From: Cellulosimicrobium cellulans
GTDB taxonomy: Bacteria > Actinomycetota > Actinomycetes > Actinomycetales > Cellulomonadaceae
DNA length: 64,000 nt
Assembly (NCBI RefSeq): GCF_016921195.1
Contig: NZ_JAFGYF010000001.1
Location: 496,001-560,000, forward strand
Direction: 5' to 3'
Shown: in pieces, positions 27,761 to 35,319 of the stretch
Position numbering within the stretch: the first letter of the stretch is position 1
Layout: every line of letters begins with the position of its first letter
Made by a program: the position numbers and the translations under genes
Notes under the pieces: generated by a model
Databases searched by the model: none
Told to the model about the DNA's origin: nothing
What the model saw: only the letters and a program-made list of their open reading frames with translations

Positions 27761-27786
27761 TCGTGCCGGGCCGCGGCCCGGCACGA
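27761..27786. promoter_or_regulatory. 26-bp perfect palindrome
   Basis: TCGTGCCGGGCCG and its exact complement meet without a loop. With no loop it is a poor RNA hairpin but a good site for a symmetrical DNA-binding dimer. It lies between GH6 and the Nudix gene; which gene it serves is not clear. Confidence 0.5.
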
Positions 27787-27872
27787 CGATCGTCACACCG
27801 ACCGGCGGATCCTGCTCGGTGCGGACTCGCCCCGGACCGGTCGAACGCGCGACGGCGGCCCCGGAAGACGCC

Positions 27873-27949
27873 GGACACGACACTGCTGCCGTGATGCGGG
27901 GATCACGGCAGCAGTGTCATGTTCGACGGCGAGCAGGGTCGTGCTCGAC
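27873..27949 (-). repeat. 3'-UTR modular hairpin element, copy B
   Basis: On the minus strand GTCGAGCACGACCCTG (27949-27934) starts 9 nt after the GH6 stop and is identical to copy A. A 9-nt spacer follows, then a hairpin of about 22 bp: a perfect 16-bp core (27902-27917 with 27880-27895), a 6-nt loop, and outer pairing with one C/A mismatch. It is the likely GH6 terminator. Confidence 0.82.
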
Positions 27950-27958
27950 CGCGTCGTG

Positions 27959-29308
27959 TCACCAGGACGCGTTGCGCGCGAGCTCGAGCGCGACCTCCTG
28001 CCACCACTGTCCGGCGGGCGGCCCGCCGTTGCACGACCCGTCGCTCTCGCCGGGCAGCTTGACCCACAGCAGCGCGTCGAGGTGCGTGCCGTCGTCGACG
28101 GCGCGCGGTTGGTCGCCGAGCGCACGACCCCGGGGGTTGCACCACTCGCCGTTGCTCCCGTTGCCGTTGCGCGACGTGTCGACGACGAACGACACGTCCC
28201 CGCCGAGCAGCGCTGCGACCTGCTCGCCGTACGCGCGCGACTCGGCGGTCGTGCGGTAGTTCGACGTGTTGAGCGCGAACCCCACGGCGTCGTCGAGGCC
28301 GACCTGCTGCAGGCGGGCCGCGGCGGTCGCCGGGCTCAGCCACGCGGAGTGGCCCACGTCCACGTAGACGCGCGCGCCCGCGTCGGTGAGGATGCGCGCC
28401 GCGTCACGGAGCATGCCCACGCGGTCGCCCTGGCCGGAGCAGTCCCCGAGCTGGGCGAGGGCGTCGGGCTCGAGGACGACCCACGGCTCGCCGACGATGC
28501 CCGACGCGACCGTCTCGACCCAGCTCCGGTACGCCGCCTCGGCGGTGCCTCCACCGGAGTGCGACCCGCAGTCACGGCCGGGGATCGCGTAGATCGTCAG
28601 GAGCGGCGTCGTGCCCTCGGCCGCGGCCGCGCTCGTGAACGCGGCGACCTTGGCGCGCGACACCTGCGCGTCCGCGTCGGTGACCCACGACGACTGCGGC
28701 GTGAGCGCGATCTTCGCGAGGAGGTCGCGGTCCGCCCCCGACGCCGCCTGCCAGGCCTCCCACGCCTGGTTCGTCTCGTCCACGTGGAACGTCACGTCGC
28801 CCGGCGTCTCGCTCGGGTCGGTGGGATCGGTGGGGTCGGGCGGGTCGGTGGGGTCGGGCGGGACGTCGCCGCACGTGACGCCGTCGAGCGTGAAGCTCGC
28901 GGGCACGGCCGGAGCGGACGCGGCCGTGCCCACGAGGCCGAAGGACGCGCTGCCGCCCGTGGCGAGCGACGCGTTCCAGCCGACGTCGCCCACGGTGACC
29001 CGGCCGCCGTCGCGCACGAGCGTGCCGTTCCAGAGCTGGCCGATGCTCTCGCCCGCCGGCAGGTCCCAGGCCAGCTGCCAGCCCGAGCGCGGGGCGCCGA
29101 GGTTCGTGACGGTCACGTCGGCCTGGAAGCCGCCGGACCACGAGCTCGTGATGCGGTAGTCGACCGTGCAGGCCGAGGAGGGCGCGGCCGCGGCGGAGGT
29201 CGCGATCGCGGCGCCGGCGGTCGCCGTGGCGCCCAGCGTCGCGAGGGTCGCGACAGCGGCGACGAACGTCGCCGCACGGGGTCGTCGGGTGGGGGAGGTC
29301 GCTCTCAT
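27959..29308 (-). CDS. Secreted CBM2-GH6 cellulase
   Basis: This is a 449-residue beta-1,4-glucanase of glycoside hydrolase family 6, secreted to attack cellulose. Residues 1-45 are a signal peptide (Ala/Thr-rich). Residues about 46-145 form a CBM2 cellulose-binding module (CTVDYRITSSWSGGFQADV, with W residues and a closing Cys). A Pro-Asp-Thr linker covers about 148-170. The GH6 domain has both signatures: IYAIPGRDCGSHSGGG with the catalytic-acid Asp, and WVVLEPDALAQ. An endoglucanase is more likely than a cellobiohydrolase, because the compact 280-residue domain leaves little room for tunnel loops. The ATG at 29308 begins the signal peptide. A LacI-type operator lies 71 bp upstream. Confidence 0.93.
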   Translation of the reverse strand: MRATSPTRRPRAATFVAAVATLATLGATATAGAAIATSAAAAPSSACTVDYRITSSWSGGFQADVTVTNLGAPRSGWQLAWDLPAGESIGQLWNGTLVRDGGRVTVGDVGWNASLATGGSASFGLVGTAASAPAVPASFTLDGVTCGDVPPDPTDPPDPTDPTDPSETPGDVTFHVDETNQAWEAWQAASGADRDLLAKIALTPQSSWVTDADAQVSRAKVAAFTSAAAAEGTTPLLTIYAIPGRDCGSHSGGGTAEAAYRSWVETVASGIVGEPWVVLEPDALAQLGDCSGQGDRVGMLRDAARILTDAGARVYVDVGHSAWLSPATAAARLQQVGLDDAVGFALNTSNYRTTAESRAYGEQVAALLGGDVSFVVDTSRNGNGSNGEWCNPRGRALGDQPRAVDDGTHLDALLWVKLPGESDGSCNGGPPAGQWWQEVALELARNASW

Positions 29309-29378
29309 CTCGGGGCTCCGTCGCCTCGGGGTCAGGACTCCGCCACGGTAGGGACTGCCGGGGAGCGGCGGGAAGGGT

Positions 29379-29392
29379 GCGAAACGTTTCGC
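29379..29392 (-). promoter_or_regulatory. LacI-family type operator upstream of GH6 cellulase
   Basis: GCGAAACGTTTCGC is a perfect 14-bp palindrome with the central CG typical of LacI/GalR repressors. It sits 71 bp before the cellulase start, in the gap shared with the divergent padR gene. Sugar-responsive repression of the cellulase by an unlinked LacI-type regulator is likely. It differs from the published CebR box (TGGGAGCGCTCCCA). Confidence 0.7.
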
Positions 29393-29430
29393 GCAGCGGC
29401 GTGTTGCGCTCCATGACTTTGCCACGAGGG

Positions 29431-29436
29431 TATGTT
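29431..29436 (+). promoter_or_regulatory. TANNNT -10 element for leaderless padR
   Basis: TATGTT (29431-29436) is followed by 7 nt and the ATG at 29444. The only purine-rich stretch, GAGGG, is 13 nt from that ATG and 1 nt from the alternative ATG at 29432, so neither has a normal ribosome site. Leaderless transcription from 29444 fits best. Confidence 0.55.
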
Positions 29437-29443
29437 CGTCGGC

Positions 29444-29857
29444 ATGTCATCGAAACCGCTCCAGGAACCCGCGTTCCTCGTCCTGTCCGCGCTCGCGGCC
29501 GGTCCCCTGCACGGGTACGGCATCGCGCAGGACGTCGAGTCCAGCTCCGGTGGCCGCGTGACGCTGCGTGCCGGGACGCTCTACGGCGCGATCGACCGGT
29601 TGGTCGCGGCCGGGCTCGTCGAGGTGGACCACGAGGAGGTCGTCGACTCGCGCCTGCGCCGCTACTACCGGCTCACCACCGAGGGCGCGTCGCGCCTCGC
29701 CGCCGAGGCAGAGCGCGCCGAGGCGCAGGCACGTCGCGCGATCGAGCGCCTCGGTGCCCGACGGCGCGCGGCCGGGCCGACGGCGGACAGCGCCTCCGCG
29801 CGTCCCGCCCGTGGGCGCGGGGCGGGCCTCGCCGACGAAGGGGCGGTGCCGGCATGA
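29444..29857 (+). CDS. PadR family transcriptional regulator
   Basis: This 137-residue repressor has the PadR winged helix at residues 5-85 (LVLSALAAGPLHGYGIAQDVE, then TLYGAIDRLVAAGLVEV and the wing RRYYRLTTEGASRL). A helical dimerisation tail follows. PadR proteins usually repress an adjacent membrane protein or transporter gene. The gene overlaps the next by 4 bases (ATGA), so that membrane protein is its likely partner or target. The start at 29444 is chosen for its spacing to the -10 element; 29432 is the alternative. Confidence 0.88.
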   Translation: MSSKPLQEPAFLVLSALAAGPLHGYGIAQDVESSSGGRVTLRAGTLYGAIDRLVAAGLVEVDHEEVVDSRLRRYYRLTTEGASRLAAEAERAEAQARRAIERLGARRRAAGPTADSASARPARGRGAGLADEGAVPA

Positions 29858-31008
29858 GCGGGGTCGACGTCCGCGCGGCGGGTGAGGGGACCGGGGACGC
29901 ACGGGTCGTGGGGAGCCTGACGGCGGAGCCCGGCGCGACGACGCTCGTCGCGCCGGTCCTCGTGCGGGACTTTCGCCGTCTCCTGCGGCTCTTCCCGTAC
30001 ACGTACCGGCGGGCGCACGAGGCCGAGATGCTCGGCCACCTGCTCGACGGCGCGGAGCCGGGCCGGTCGCGCCCGACCCGCGCCGAGCGGTGGGACTTGG
30101 TGTGTGCCGCCGCCCGCGAATGGCTGCTCGCGCCGCTGGGCTCGACGCCGCGGCAGCGGCGAGCGGCGACCGCTCTGCTGTTCGTGCTGCTCCCGGCCGC
30201 GCTCGTGGTCATGGCGGCGCGCGTCCTCGCGTTCGCCGCCGCGATCGTCCGGGCGACACTCGGTCCGGACGGCAGTGCGCCGCTCGTGGCGACCGTCCCG
30301 ACGGCGCTGATGTGGGCCCTGTGGGTCGTCGCGGTCACCCTCGCGCTCGCCGGGGCGCGACGCGTCGGCCTCGTGGTCGCGGTGCTCGCCGCCGCGGCGG
30401 GCGTGGCGGCGCTCGTCGTGTCGGTCGCCGTGGGCAGCGCCTATGCCGCGTACCTCGACGCGCCGTGGGTCGTCGCACTCGTCGCGTACGCGGGAGTGCT
30501 CGCCGCCCGACGGACGTGCCGGGTCGGTGCGGAGTCGCTGGCGCTCCGGGCGGCGACGGTCGGGGCAATGGCGCTGGCTCTCGGCGCGTTCGTCGCCGCG
30601 ACCTACTCCGACGCTGCGCGCCTCGAGACGCCGTGGTGGTCGGGCGGCGGCCTGGTCTCGTGGACGCTTCAGGCGATCGCCGCGCCGGTGGTCGTACTCC
30701 TCGGCGCCGCCCTGTTGTGGCGCCGAGCCCGGCAGGCGGTCCCGGTGCTCGGTGGGCTCGCGCTCGGGATGCTGCTGAGCCGCTCGACCTTCTTCTGGTC
30801 CGGCACCGTGCCCGTCGAGACGGCAGACCTGGGCAACGTCCTGGCCCTGCTCGGGTGCGCGGCCGCCGCGACGCTCGCGCTGCGCTGGGCCGTCAACCGC
30901 CTCGACGAGCTCTCCGAGGCGCGCGCCTCGCACCGCGCGCTGCTCGCCGCGGCGAGCGGGAGCCCGGGACCTCGCGCGCCGCACCCGGGTGAGATGACCG
31001 CCGTCTGA
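29854..31008 (+). CDS. PadR-linked multi-pass membrane protein
   Basis: This 384-residue protein has an N-terminal cytoplasmic part of about 105 residues (FRRLLRLFPYTYRRAHEAEMLGHLL, a motif often seen in proteins encoded beside PadR in actinobacteria). About eight hydrophobic segments follow between residues 105 and 345. No transport or enzyme motif is recognised. It is translationally coupled to the PadR gene and probably belongs to the same regulatory unit. It ends 10 nt before copy C of the modular 3'-UTR element. Function unknown. Confidence 0.75.
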   Translation: MSGVDVRAAGEGTGDARVVGSLTAEPGATTLVAPVLVRDFRRLLRLFPYTYRRAHEAEMLGHLLDGAEPGRSRPTRAERWDLVCAAAREWLLAPLGSTPRQRRAATALLFVLLPAALVVMAARVLAFAAAIVRATLGPDGSAPLVATVPTALMWALWVVAVTLALAGARRVGLVVAVLAAAAGVAALVVSVAVGSAYAAYLDAPWVVALVAYAGVLAARRTCRVGAESLALRAATVGAMALALGAFVAATYSDAARLETPWWSGGGLVSWTLQAIAAPVVVLLGAALLWRRARQAVPVLGGLALGMLLSRSTFFWSGTVPVETADLGNVLALLGCAAAATLALRWAVNRLDELSEARASHRALLAAASGSPGPRAPHPGEMTAV

Positions 31009-31018
31009 CACGCACGCC

Positions 31019-31088
31019 GTCGCGCAAGACCCTGCGCGCTCGCGAGAACGACATGAGGGCCGTCATCCACCGGACAACGGCCCTCATG
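31019..31088 (+). repeat. 3'-UTR modular hairpin element, copy C
   Basis: GTCGCGCAAGACCCTG (31019-31034) matches the copy A/B module at 14 of 16 positions and starts 10 nt after the stop of the PadR-linked gene. A 9-nt spacer follows, then GAGAACGACATGAGGGCCGT. Its 3' part pairs perfectly over 12 bp (31052-31063 with 31077-31088) around a 13-nt loop. It lies between two convergent genes and can also terminate purB. Confidence 0.78.
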
Positions 31089-31126
31089 CCGTGTCCGGTG
31101 CGTGCTGTGGTCGGCCCGCGGCCCGG

Positions 31127-32614
31127 TCAGTCCAGGTAGCCCGCCACGAGGCGGGACGCGAGGCCCGTGTAGGTCGCCGGGGTGAGGTCGGAGAGGCGCT
31201 GCGCGACGTCGTCGGGCAGGCCGAGGCCCGCCACGAACTCGCGGAGCCGCGCCGCGTCGACGCGCTGGCCGCGCGTGAGGTCCTTGAGGCGCTCGTACGG
31301 GTTCTCCATGCCCGGCACGCCCGCGACCGACGCCGCGCGCATGGCCGACTGGATGGGCTCGCCGAGCACCTCCCAGTTCTCGTCGAGGTCCGCCGCCATG
31401 AGGTCGGCGTTCGCGGCGAGGGCCTTGAGGCCGCGGCGCACGTTGTCGATCGCGAGGAGCGAGTGGCCGAACGCGGGGCCGACGTTGCGCTGCGTCGTCG
31501 AGTCCGTGAGGTCACGCTGGAGGCGTGACGTGACGAGGGTCGCACCGAGCGTGTCGAGCAGCGCGGAGGAGATCTCGAGGTTGGCCTCGGCGTTCTCGAA
31601 CCGGATCGGGTTCACCTTGTGCGGCATGGTCGACGACCCGGTCGCGCCCGGCACGGGGATCTGCGTGAAGAACCCGAGCGAGATGTACGTCCACACGTCG
31701 GTCGCGAGGTTGTGGAGGATCCGGTTGAACCGCGCGACGTCCGCGTACAGCTCGGCCTGCCAGTCGTGCGACTCGATCTGCGTCGTCAGCGGGTTCCACG
31801 TGAGCCCCAGGCCCTCGACGAAGTGCTTCGAGACCGACGGCCAGTCCACGCCCGGGACGGCGACGGTGTGCGCGCCGTACGTGCCCGTCGCGCCGTTGAG
31901 CTTGCCCAGGTACTCGGCGCCGCCGATCCGACGGAGCTGGCGGCGCAGGCGGTGCGCGAGGACGGCGAGCTCCTTGCCGAGCGTCGTCGGCGTCGCGGGC
32001 TGGCCGTGCGTGCGCGAGAGCATCGGCACGTCGGCGTGCTCGCGCGCCATGTCCGCGAGCTGGTCGGCGAGCGCCGTCGCGGCGGGCAGCCAGACCTGCT
32101 CGACGGCGCCGCGCACCATGAGCGCGTACGACAGGTTGTTGACGTCCTCGCTCGTGCACGCGAAGTGCACCAGCTCGCCCACGCCGGGCAGCACGGTGTC
32201 CGCGCCCAGGGCGTCCGGCGCAGCGGCGAGGCGGCGCTTGACGAAGTACTCGACGGCCTTGACGTCGTGCACGGTCTCGCGCTCGATCGCGGCGAGCTCG
32301 GCGATCTCCTCGCCACCGAACGTCGCGGGGATGCGGCGCAGGTACGCGACCTCGGCGTCGGAGAGCTGGGGAGCGCCGGGCACGACCGGGCGGACCGCGT
32401 TCTCGTCGACCGCCTGGACGCCGTTGCACAGCGTGATCAGCCACTCGACCTCGACGTGGATGCGAGCGCGGTTGAGCGCGGCCTCGCTGAGGTGGTCGAC
32501 GAGCGGGGCGATCGCGGCGCGGTAGCGGCCGTCGAGCGGGCCGAGCGCGATCGGCGGGGTCACCTCGGCGAGGCTCTCGCGGGCAGGGGCGTCTGCGGCA
32601 GGGTTCTCGGGCAC
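31127..32614 (-). CDS. purB: Adenylosuccinate lyase
   Basis: This 495-residue homotetrameric lyase acts twice in purine synthesis, splitting SAICAR and adenylosuccinate with release of fumarate. The family signature GSSTMPHKVNPIRFEN is at about 330. SRTHGQPATPTTLGKE carries the catalytic His. The length and the ending (YTGLASRLVAGYLD) fit the E. coli-like PurB group. The GTG at 32614 adds about 25 residues before TPPIALGPLDGRYR, where the family normally begins, so an internal GTG start is a fair alternative. Confidence 0.94.
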   Translation of the reverse strand: MPENPAADAPARESLAEVTPPIALGPLDGRYRAAIAPLVDHLSEAALNRARIHVEVEWLITLCNGVQAVDENAVRPVVPGAPQLSDAEVAYLRRIPATFGGEEIAELAAIERETVHDVKAVEYFVKRRLAAAPDALGADTVLPGVGELVHFACTSEDVNNLSYALMVRGAVEQVWLPAATALADQLADMAREHADVPMLSRTHGQPATPTTLGKELAVLAHRLRRQLRRIGGAEYLGKLNGATGTYGAHTVAVPGVDWPSVSKHFVEGLGLTWNPLTTQIESHDWQAELYADVARFNRILHNLATDVWTYISLGFFTQIPVPGATGSSTMPHKVNPIRFENAEANLEISSALLDTLGATLVTSRLQRDLTDSTTQRNVGPAFGHSLLAIDNVRRGLKALAANADLMAADLDENWEVLGEPIQSAMRAASVAGVPGMENPYERLKDLTRGQRVDAARLREFVAGLGLPDDVAQRLSDLTPATYTGLASRLVAGYLD

Positions 32615-32795
32615 GCCCCTGATTCTCCCACGCGCGCCCGACGGCGGCCCCGGCCTTTCGCAGTCCGGGCATGCGGTCCGGGCCGGGTGGGGCGATCTGT
32701 TGCGTCCCTGGGGTCGTGGCCGTCCCCAGGGGCGCTCCGCCCGGAGCCCGTCCACAGGGCGTCGTTGACCGTCACGGGTGGCGCGCGGCGCTGCG

Positions 32796-32801
32796 TACGG
32801 T
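32796..32801 (+). promoter_or_regulatory. TANNNT -10 element for the helical protein/hydrolase pair
   Basis: TACGGT (32796-32801) is followed by 7 nt and the ATG at 32809 with no ribosome site. TTGACC at 32765 is too far away (25 nt) to be its -35. The element fits a leaderless message for the two-gene unit. Confidence 0.5.
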
Positions 32802-32808
32802 CCTCGCC

Positions 32809-33123
32809 ATGTCCTCCTCGTCGCCTCCGCCGCCCTCGCCGTGCGGCGCCGCGCCGTTCGGCGTCTCGATCGCCCGGACCCGGGTCCTCACCGCCCAGGA
32901 CGACGTCGCGCGAGCGGGCGCCGCGCTCGTCGCGCCCGACCTGCCGTGGGCGGGCCACGCCCGCGCGTCGTACGACGCCGCGGCTGCCGAGCGCCGGAGC
33001 GGTCTGCTGCGCCTCGGCATGCTGCTCGACAGCTGTCTCCTGCGCCTCGACGCGCTCACCCTCCTCGCCGAGGCCGAGGTGGCGCGGATCCGGGCCGAGC
33101 TGGCCGCGACGGGCGCGGCGTGA
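32809..33123 (+). CDS. Small helical protein of unknown function, paired with a hydrolase
   Basis: This 104-residue protein has a Ser/Pro-rich head and two long amphipathic helices (about residues 25-65 and 68-102) around PDLPWAGHARASY. The size, the helix-turn-helix hairpin shape and a Trp-Ala-Gly turn recall WXG100 (ESX) proteins, but the match is weak. It overlaps the hydrolase gene by 4 bases (GTGA), so the two are made together. It may be a secretion partner or chaperone for the hydrolase. I do not recognise the family. Confidence 0.6.
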   Translation: MSSSSPPPPSPCGAAPFGVSIARTRVLTAQDDVARAGAALVAPDLPWAGHARASYDAAAAERRSGLLRLGMLLDSCLLRLDALTLLAEAEVARIRAELAATGAA

Positions 33124-34805
33124 GCACCGCCGAACCGTCGCCCGTGGTCGTGGTGCGCGGTGGGACGGAGCCCACCGCGGTCGAGACGGCCGCGGTCGTC
33201 GCGCAGGCGGTGGCGCTCGCGGCGCGCGCGGACATCGTCGCCGGGACCGTCGCCGCGCTCCGGGCCGCGCGGGACTCCGTGGACGCGACGACCGCGAGCC
33301 CCACGTCGTTCGCGGGCCGCTTCGCGGCACCTGCGCCGTTCCCGGCCACGTCGGGCTGGGACGTCCACGCCACGGCGTACTGGTCGGCCGAGGTGCGTGC
33401 TGCGCGCGCGGCCGCGCTCGAGGCCTTCGACCTCGCGATCGGCGTCGCGCAGGAGCAGGAGCGGGACCTGCGGGTCCTCGCGTCACGGTTGCAGCAGGCG
33501 GTCCGTGTCTACGACGACGCGGACGCCGTGGCGACGGCCCTGTGGCAGGACCTCGCGTTCCTGGCCGTCGGAGGCCTCAACCCGGTCGGGGCCGCGGCGG
33601 CCGGGGTCAACGCCGTCCTGACCCTGGGGACCATCGGGTTCCTGCACTCGCTCCTGCCGGGTCGCCCGTCCTGGCAGCGGGTCATCACCTCGGGGGAGTC
33701 GCTGCACCCAGCCACCATCCGCGCGCTGAGCCGGGCGATCGGCCTGCTCGACGCCGACCGGCCGTGGTACCGGATGCCGACCGTCGGCAACGGCGCGTCG
33801 GTGCTGCGCGGCCTCGCGCAGCCGCTGCGGGACCGCTTCCTGCCCGACCCCGACGTCCGGCTCGTCGACACGCCACGCGACCTGCCGACGCCCACGGACG
33901 TGCGGTCCGCGCTCGGCGCCGTGGACGCGCTCGCGACGGACTCGACGCTCAGCGTCCAGCGGATCGTCAAGGACGACGGCACGCCCACGTGGGTGGTGGC
34001 GATCCCCGGCACGCAGCCCGGCAACCTCAGGTCGGTCTACAACATGACGTCCAACTACCAGCTCATGGACGACGACCCGGCGCTCCGGGCGCAGGCCGAC
34101 AGCGCGCGCGCCGTGCTGGAGGCGATGCGACAGGCCGGGATCGGGCAGGGCGACGACGTCGTGCTCGTGGGGCACAGCCAGGGCGGCATGATCGCTGCGA
34201 CCGTCGCCGCGGCGACGGTCGGGACGTACTCCGTGCGGCACGTCGTGACGGCGGGCTCGCCCGTCGCCGGCCACGCCCTCCCGCCGGGGGTCAAGGGCAC
34301 GCACCTCGAGACCCAGGGCGAGGCGATCTCCGACCTCGACGGGGCGGAGAACCGGGCGACGCCCGACAGGGTCACGGTGACCGGGACCATCGTGGCACCG
34401 GGCGGCGGGCCGTCGCTCGAGTGGCCGCACAGCGTGCGCTTCCACCAGGAGGTGCTGGACGCCGCGGTCGAGGTGGGCGACCGGGGGCTCGAGGAGCACC
34501 TGGACGACGTCGAGCGGCTGCTCGACGGGGTGGCGGAGGAACCCCTCGTCTACGAGGCGCGCCTGGTACCCGACCCGGACACCACGTTCTGCATCGGTGA
34601 CGTGGCGGTCCCGCGGTCGCTCACGCCACCGTGGGCCCCTGGTACGCCGTTCCCTGGCGCGCCCGGGGTGCCGTTCCCCGGGGTGCCGTCGCCGGGGTCG
34701 CCGTCGCCGGTGGTGCCCGGGTTCCCGGTGACGGGTGGTCCGGGGGCCGGCGACCTCACCGCGCCCGGCCCGGACGGCGGGCGAGACGACGGTGACGCGC
34801 GGTAG
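33120..34805 (+). CDS. Alpha/beta hydrolase with N-terminal helical domain and Pro-rich tail
   Basis: This 561-residue protein lacks an N-terminal signal peptide. Residues 1-140 are helical. A hydrophobic stretch (LAFLAVGGLNPVGAAAAGVNAV) follows. The hydrolase core spans about 215-475, with the nucleophile elbow VLVGHSQGGM (Ser353) and a likely catalytic His in SLEWPHSVRFH. The last 55 residues are Pro/Gly-rich with repeats of the PFPGAPGVPFPGVPSPGSP kind. The layout (helical ESX-like head, lipase/esterase core) resembles type VII-secreted lipases, but the substrate and export route are unknown. It is co-translated with the small helical protein upstream. Confidence 0.72.
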   Translation: MSTAEPSPVVVVRGGTEPTAVETAAVVAQAVALAARADIVAGTVAALRAARDSVDATTASPTSFAGRFAAPAPFPATSGWDVHATAYWSAEVRAARAAALEAFDLAIGVAQEQERDLRVLASRLQQAVRVYDDADAVATALWQDLAFLAVGGLNPVGAAAAGVNAVLTLGTIGFLHSLLPGRPSWQRVITSGESLHPATIRALSRAIGLLDADRPWYRMPTVGNGASVLRGLAQPLRDRFLPDPDVRLVDTPRDLPTPTDVRSALGAVDALATDSTLSVQRIVKDDGTPTWVVAIPGTQPGNLRSVYNMTSNYQLMDDDPALRAQADSARAVLEAMRQAGIGQGDDVVLVGHSQGGMIAATVAAATVGTYSVRHVVTAGSPVAGHALPPGVKGTHLETQGEAISDLDGAENRATPDRVTVTGTIVAPGGGPSLEWPHSVRFHQEVLDAAVEVGDRGLEEHLDDVERLLDGVAEEPLVYEARLVPDPDTTFCIGDVAVPRSLTPPWAPGTPFPGAPGVPFPGVPSPGSPSPVVPGFPVTGGPGAGDLTAPGPDGGRDDGDAR

Positions 34806-34807
34806 CG

Positions 34808-34838
34808 ACGCCGGTCCCGCCGCGCGGGGCGGCGGCGT
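34808..34838. terminator. Imperfect hairpin between convergent genes
   Basis: The 33-bp gap between the hydrolase and the holin-like gene folds almost completely: ACGCCG (34808-34813) pairs with CGGCGT (34833-34838), with a second GC stem inside. It is a plausible shared terminator. Confidence 0.5.
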
Positions 34839-35228
34839 TCAACGGTCCTTGGCCTTGGGCACGACGGCCGAGACGGCGAAGTTGATGAGCCCGATGATCA
34901 GCGCCGCGAGCAGGGCCCACCAGAACCCGCCGATGATGCGGATGCCCCAGTCGGTCTGCTCGGTGATCCACGCGGTCAGCATGAGCATCAGCGCGTTGAC
35001 GACCAGGGAGAACAGCCCCAGCGTGAGGATGTAGAGCGGGATGGACAGGATCTGCACGATCGGCTTGATGATTGCGTTCACCAGCGAGTAGAGCAGCGCC
35101 ACCACGAGGATGATGACGACCTTCCCGCCGGCGGTGTCGGAGCCGACGATCTGGAAGTGCTCGTCGATGAACAGGCTCGTGAGCCAGATCGCGAGGCCGG
35201 TGACGAGGACGCGGACGACGAAGCTCAT
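34839..35228 (-). CDS. Phage holin family 4 / DUF-like four-helix membrane protein
   Basis: This 129-residue protein has four membrane helices (about residues 5-22, 35-55, 60-88 and 98-122). It matches the chromosomal phage-holin-4-type family (PF04020), with ALLYSLVNAIIKPIVQILSIPLYILTLG as its recognisable core. No lysis genes or other phage genes are nearby, so this is a housekeeping membrane protein of unknown role, not a prophage holin. The ATG at 35228 starts the first helix; the frame to 35264 is rejected. Confidence 0.82.
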   Translation of the reverse strand: MSFVVRVLVTGLAIWLTSLFIDEHFQIVGSDTAGGKVVIILVVALLYSLVNAIIKPIVQILSIPLYILTLGLFSLVVNALMLMLTAWITEQTDWGIRIIGGFWWALLAALIIGLINFAVSAVVPKAKDR

Positions 35229-35319
35229 ACCGGGCATCCTGCCACCCGGGCGGCGCCCGGGCACGGCGCCGAGCCGTGCGCCGCTGGGCCGTGCCGGGCA
35301 GGTGGCATGATCGAGGACC

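Larger units (their letters stand above)
27601..27958. other. 358-bp intergenic region with three hairpins
   Basis: No gene is visible between the Nudix start and the GH6 stop. The region holds a 16-bp perfect stem with an 11-nt loop (27680-27695 and 27707-27722), a 26-bp perfect palindrome without loop (27761-27786), and copy B of the modular 3'-UTR element (27873-27949). The last belongs to GH6. The other two may be backup terminators, or operators for the Nudix gene, whose promoter should lie between 27601 and 27680. Confidence 0.7.

Noticed and set aside
34839-35228. Prophage, on the basis of a holin-like protein
   Set aside because: No lysin, structural, integrase or attachment sequence is nearby, and this holin family is widespread on chromosomes.
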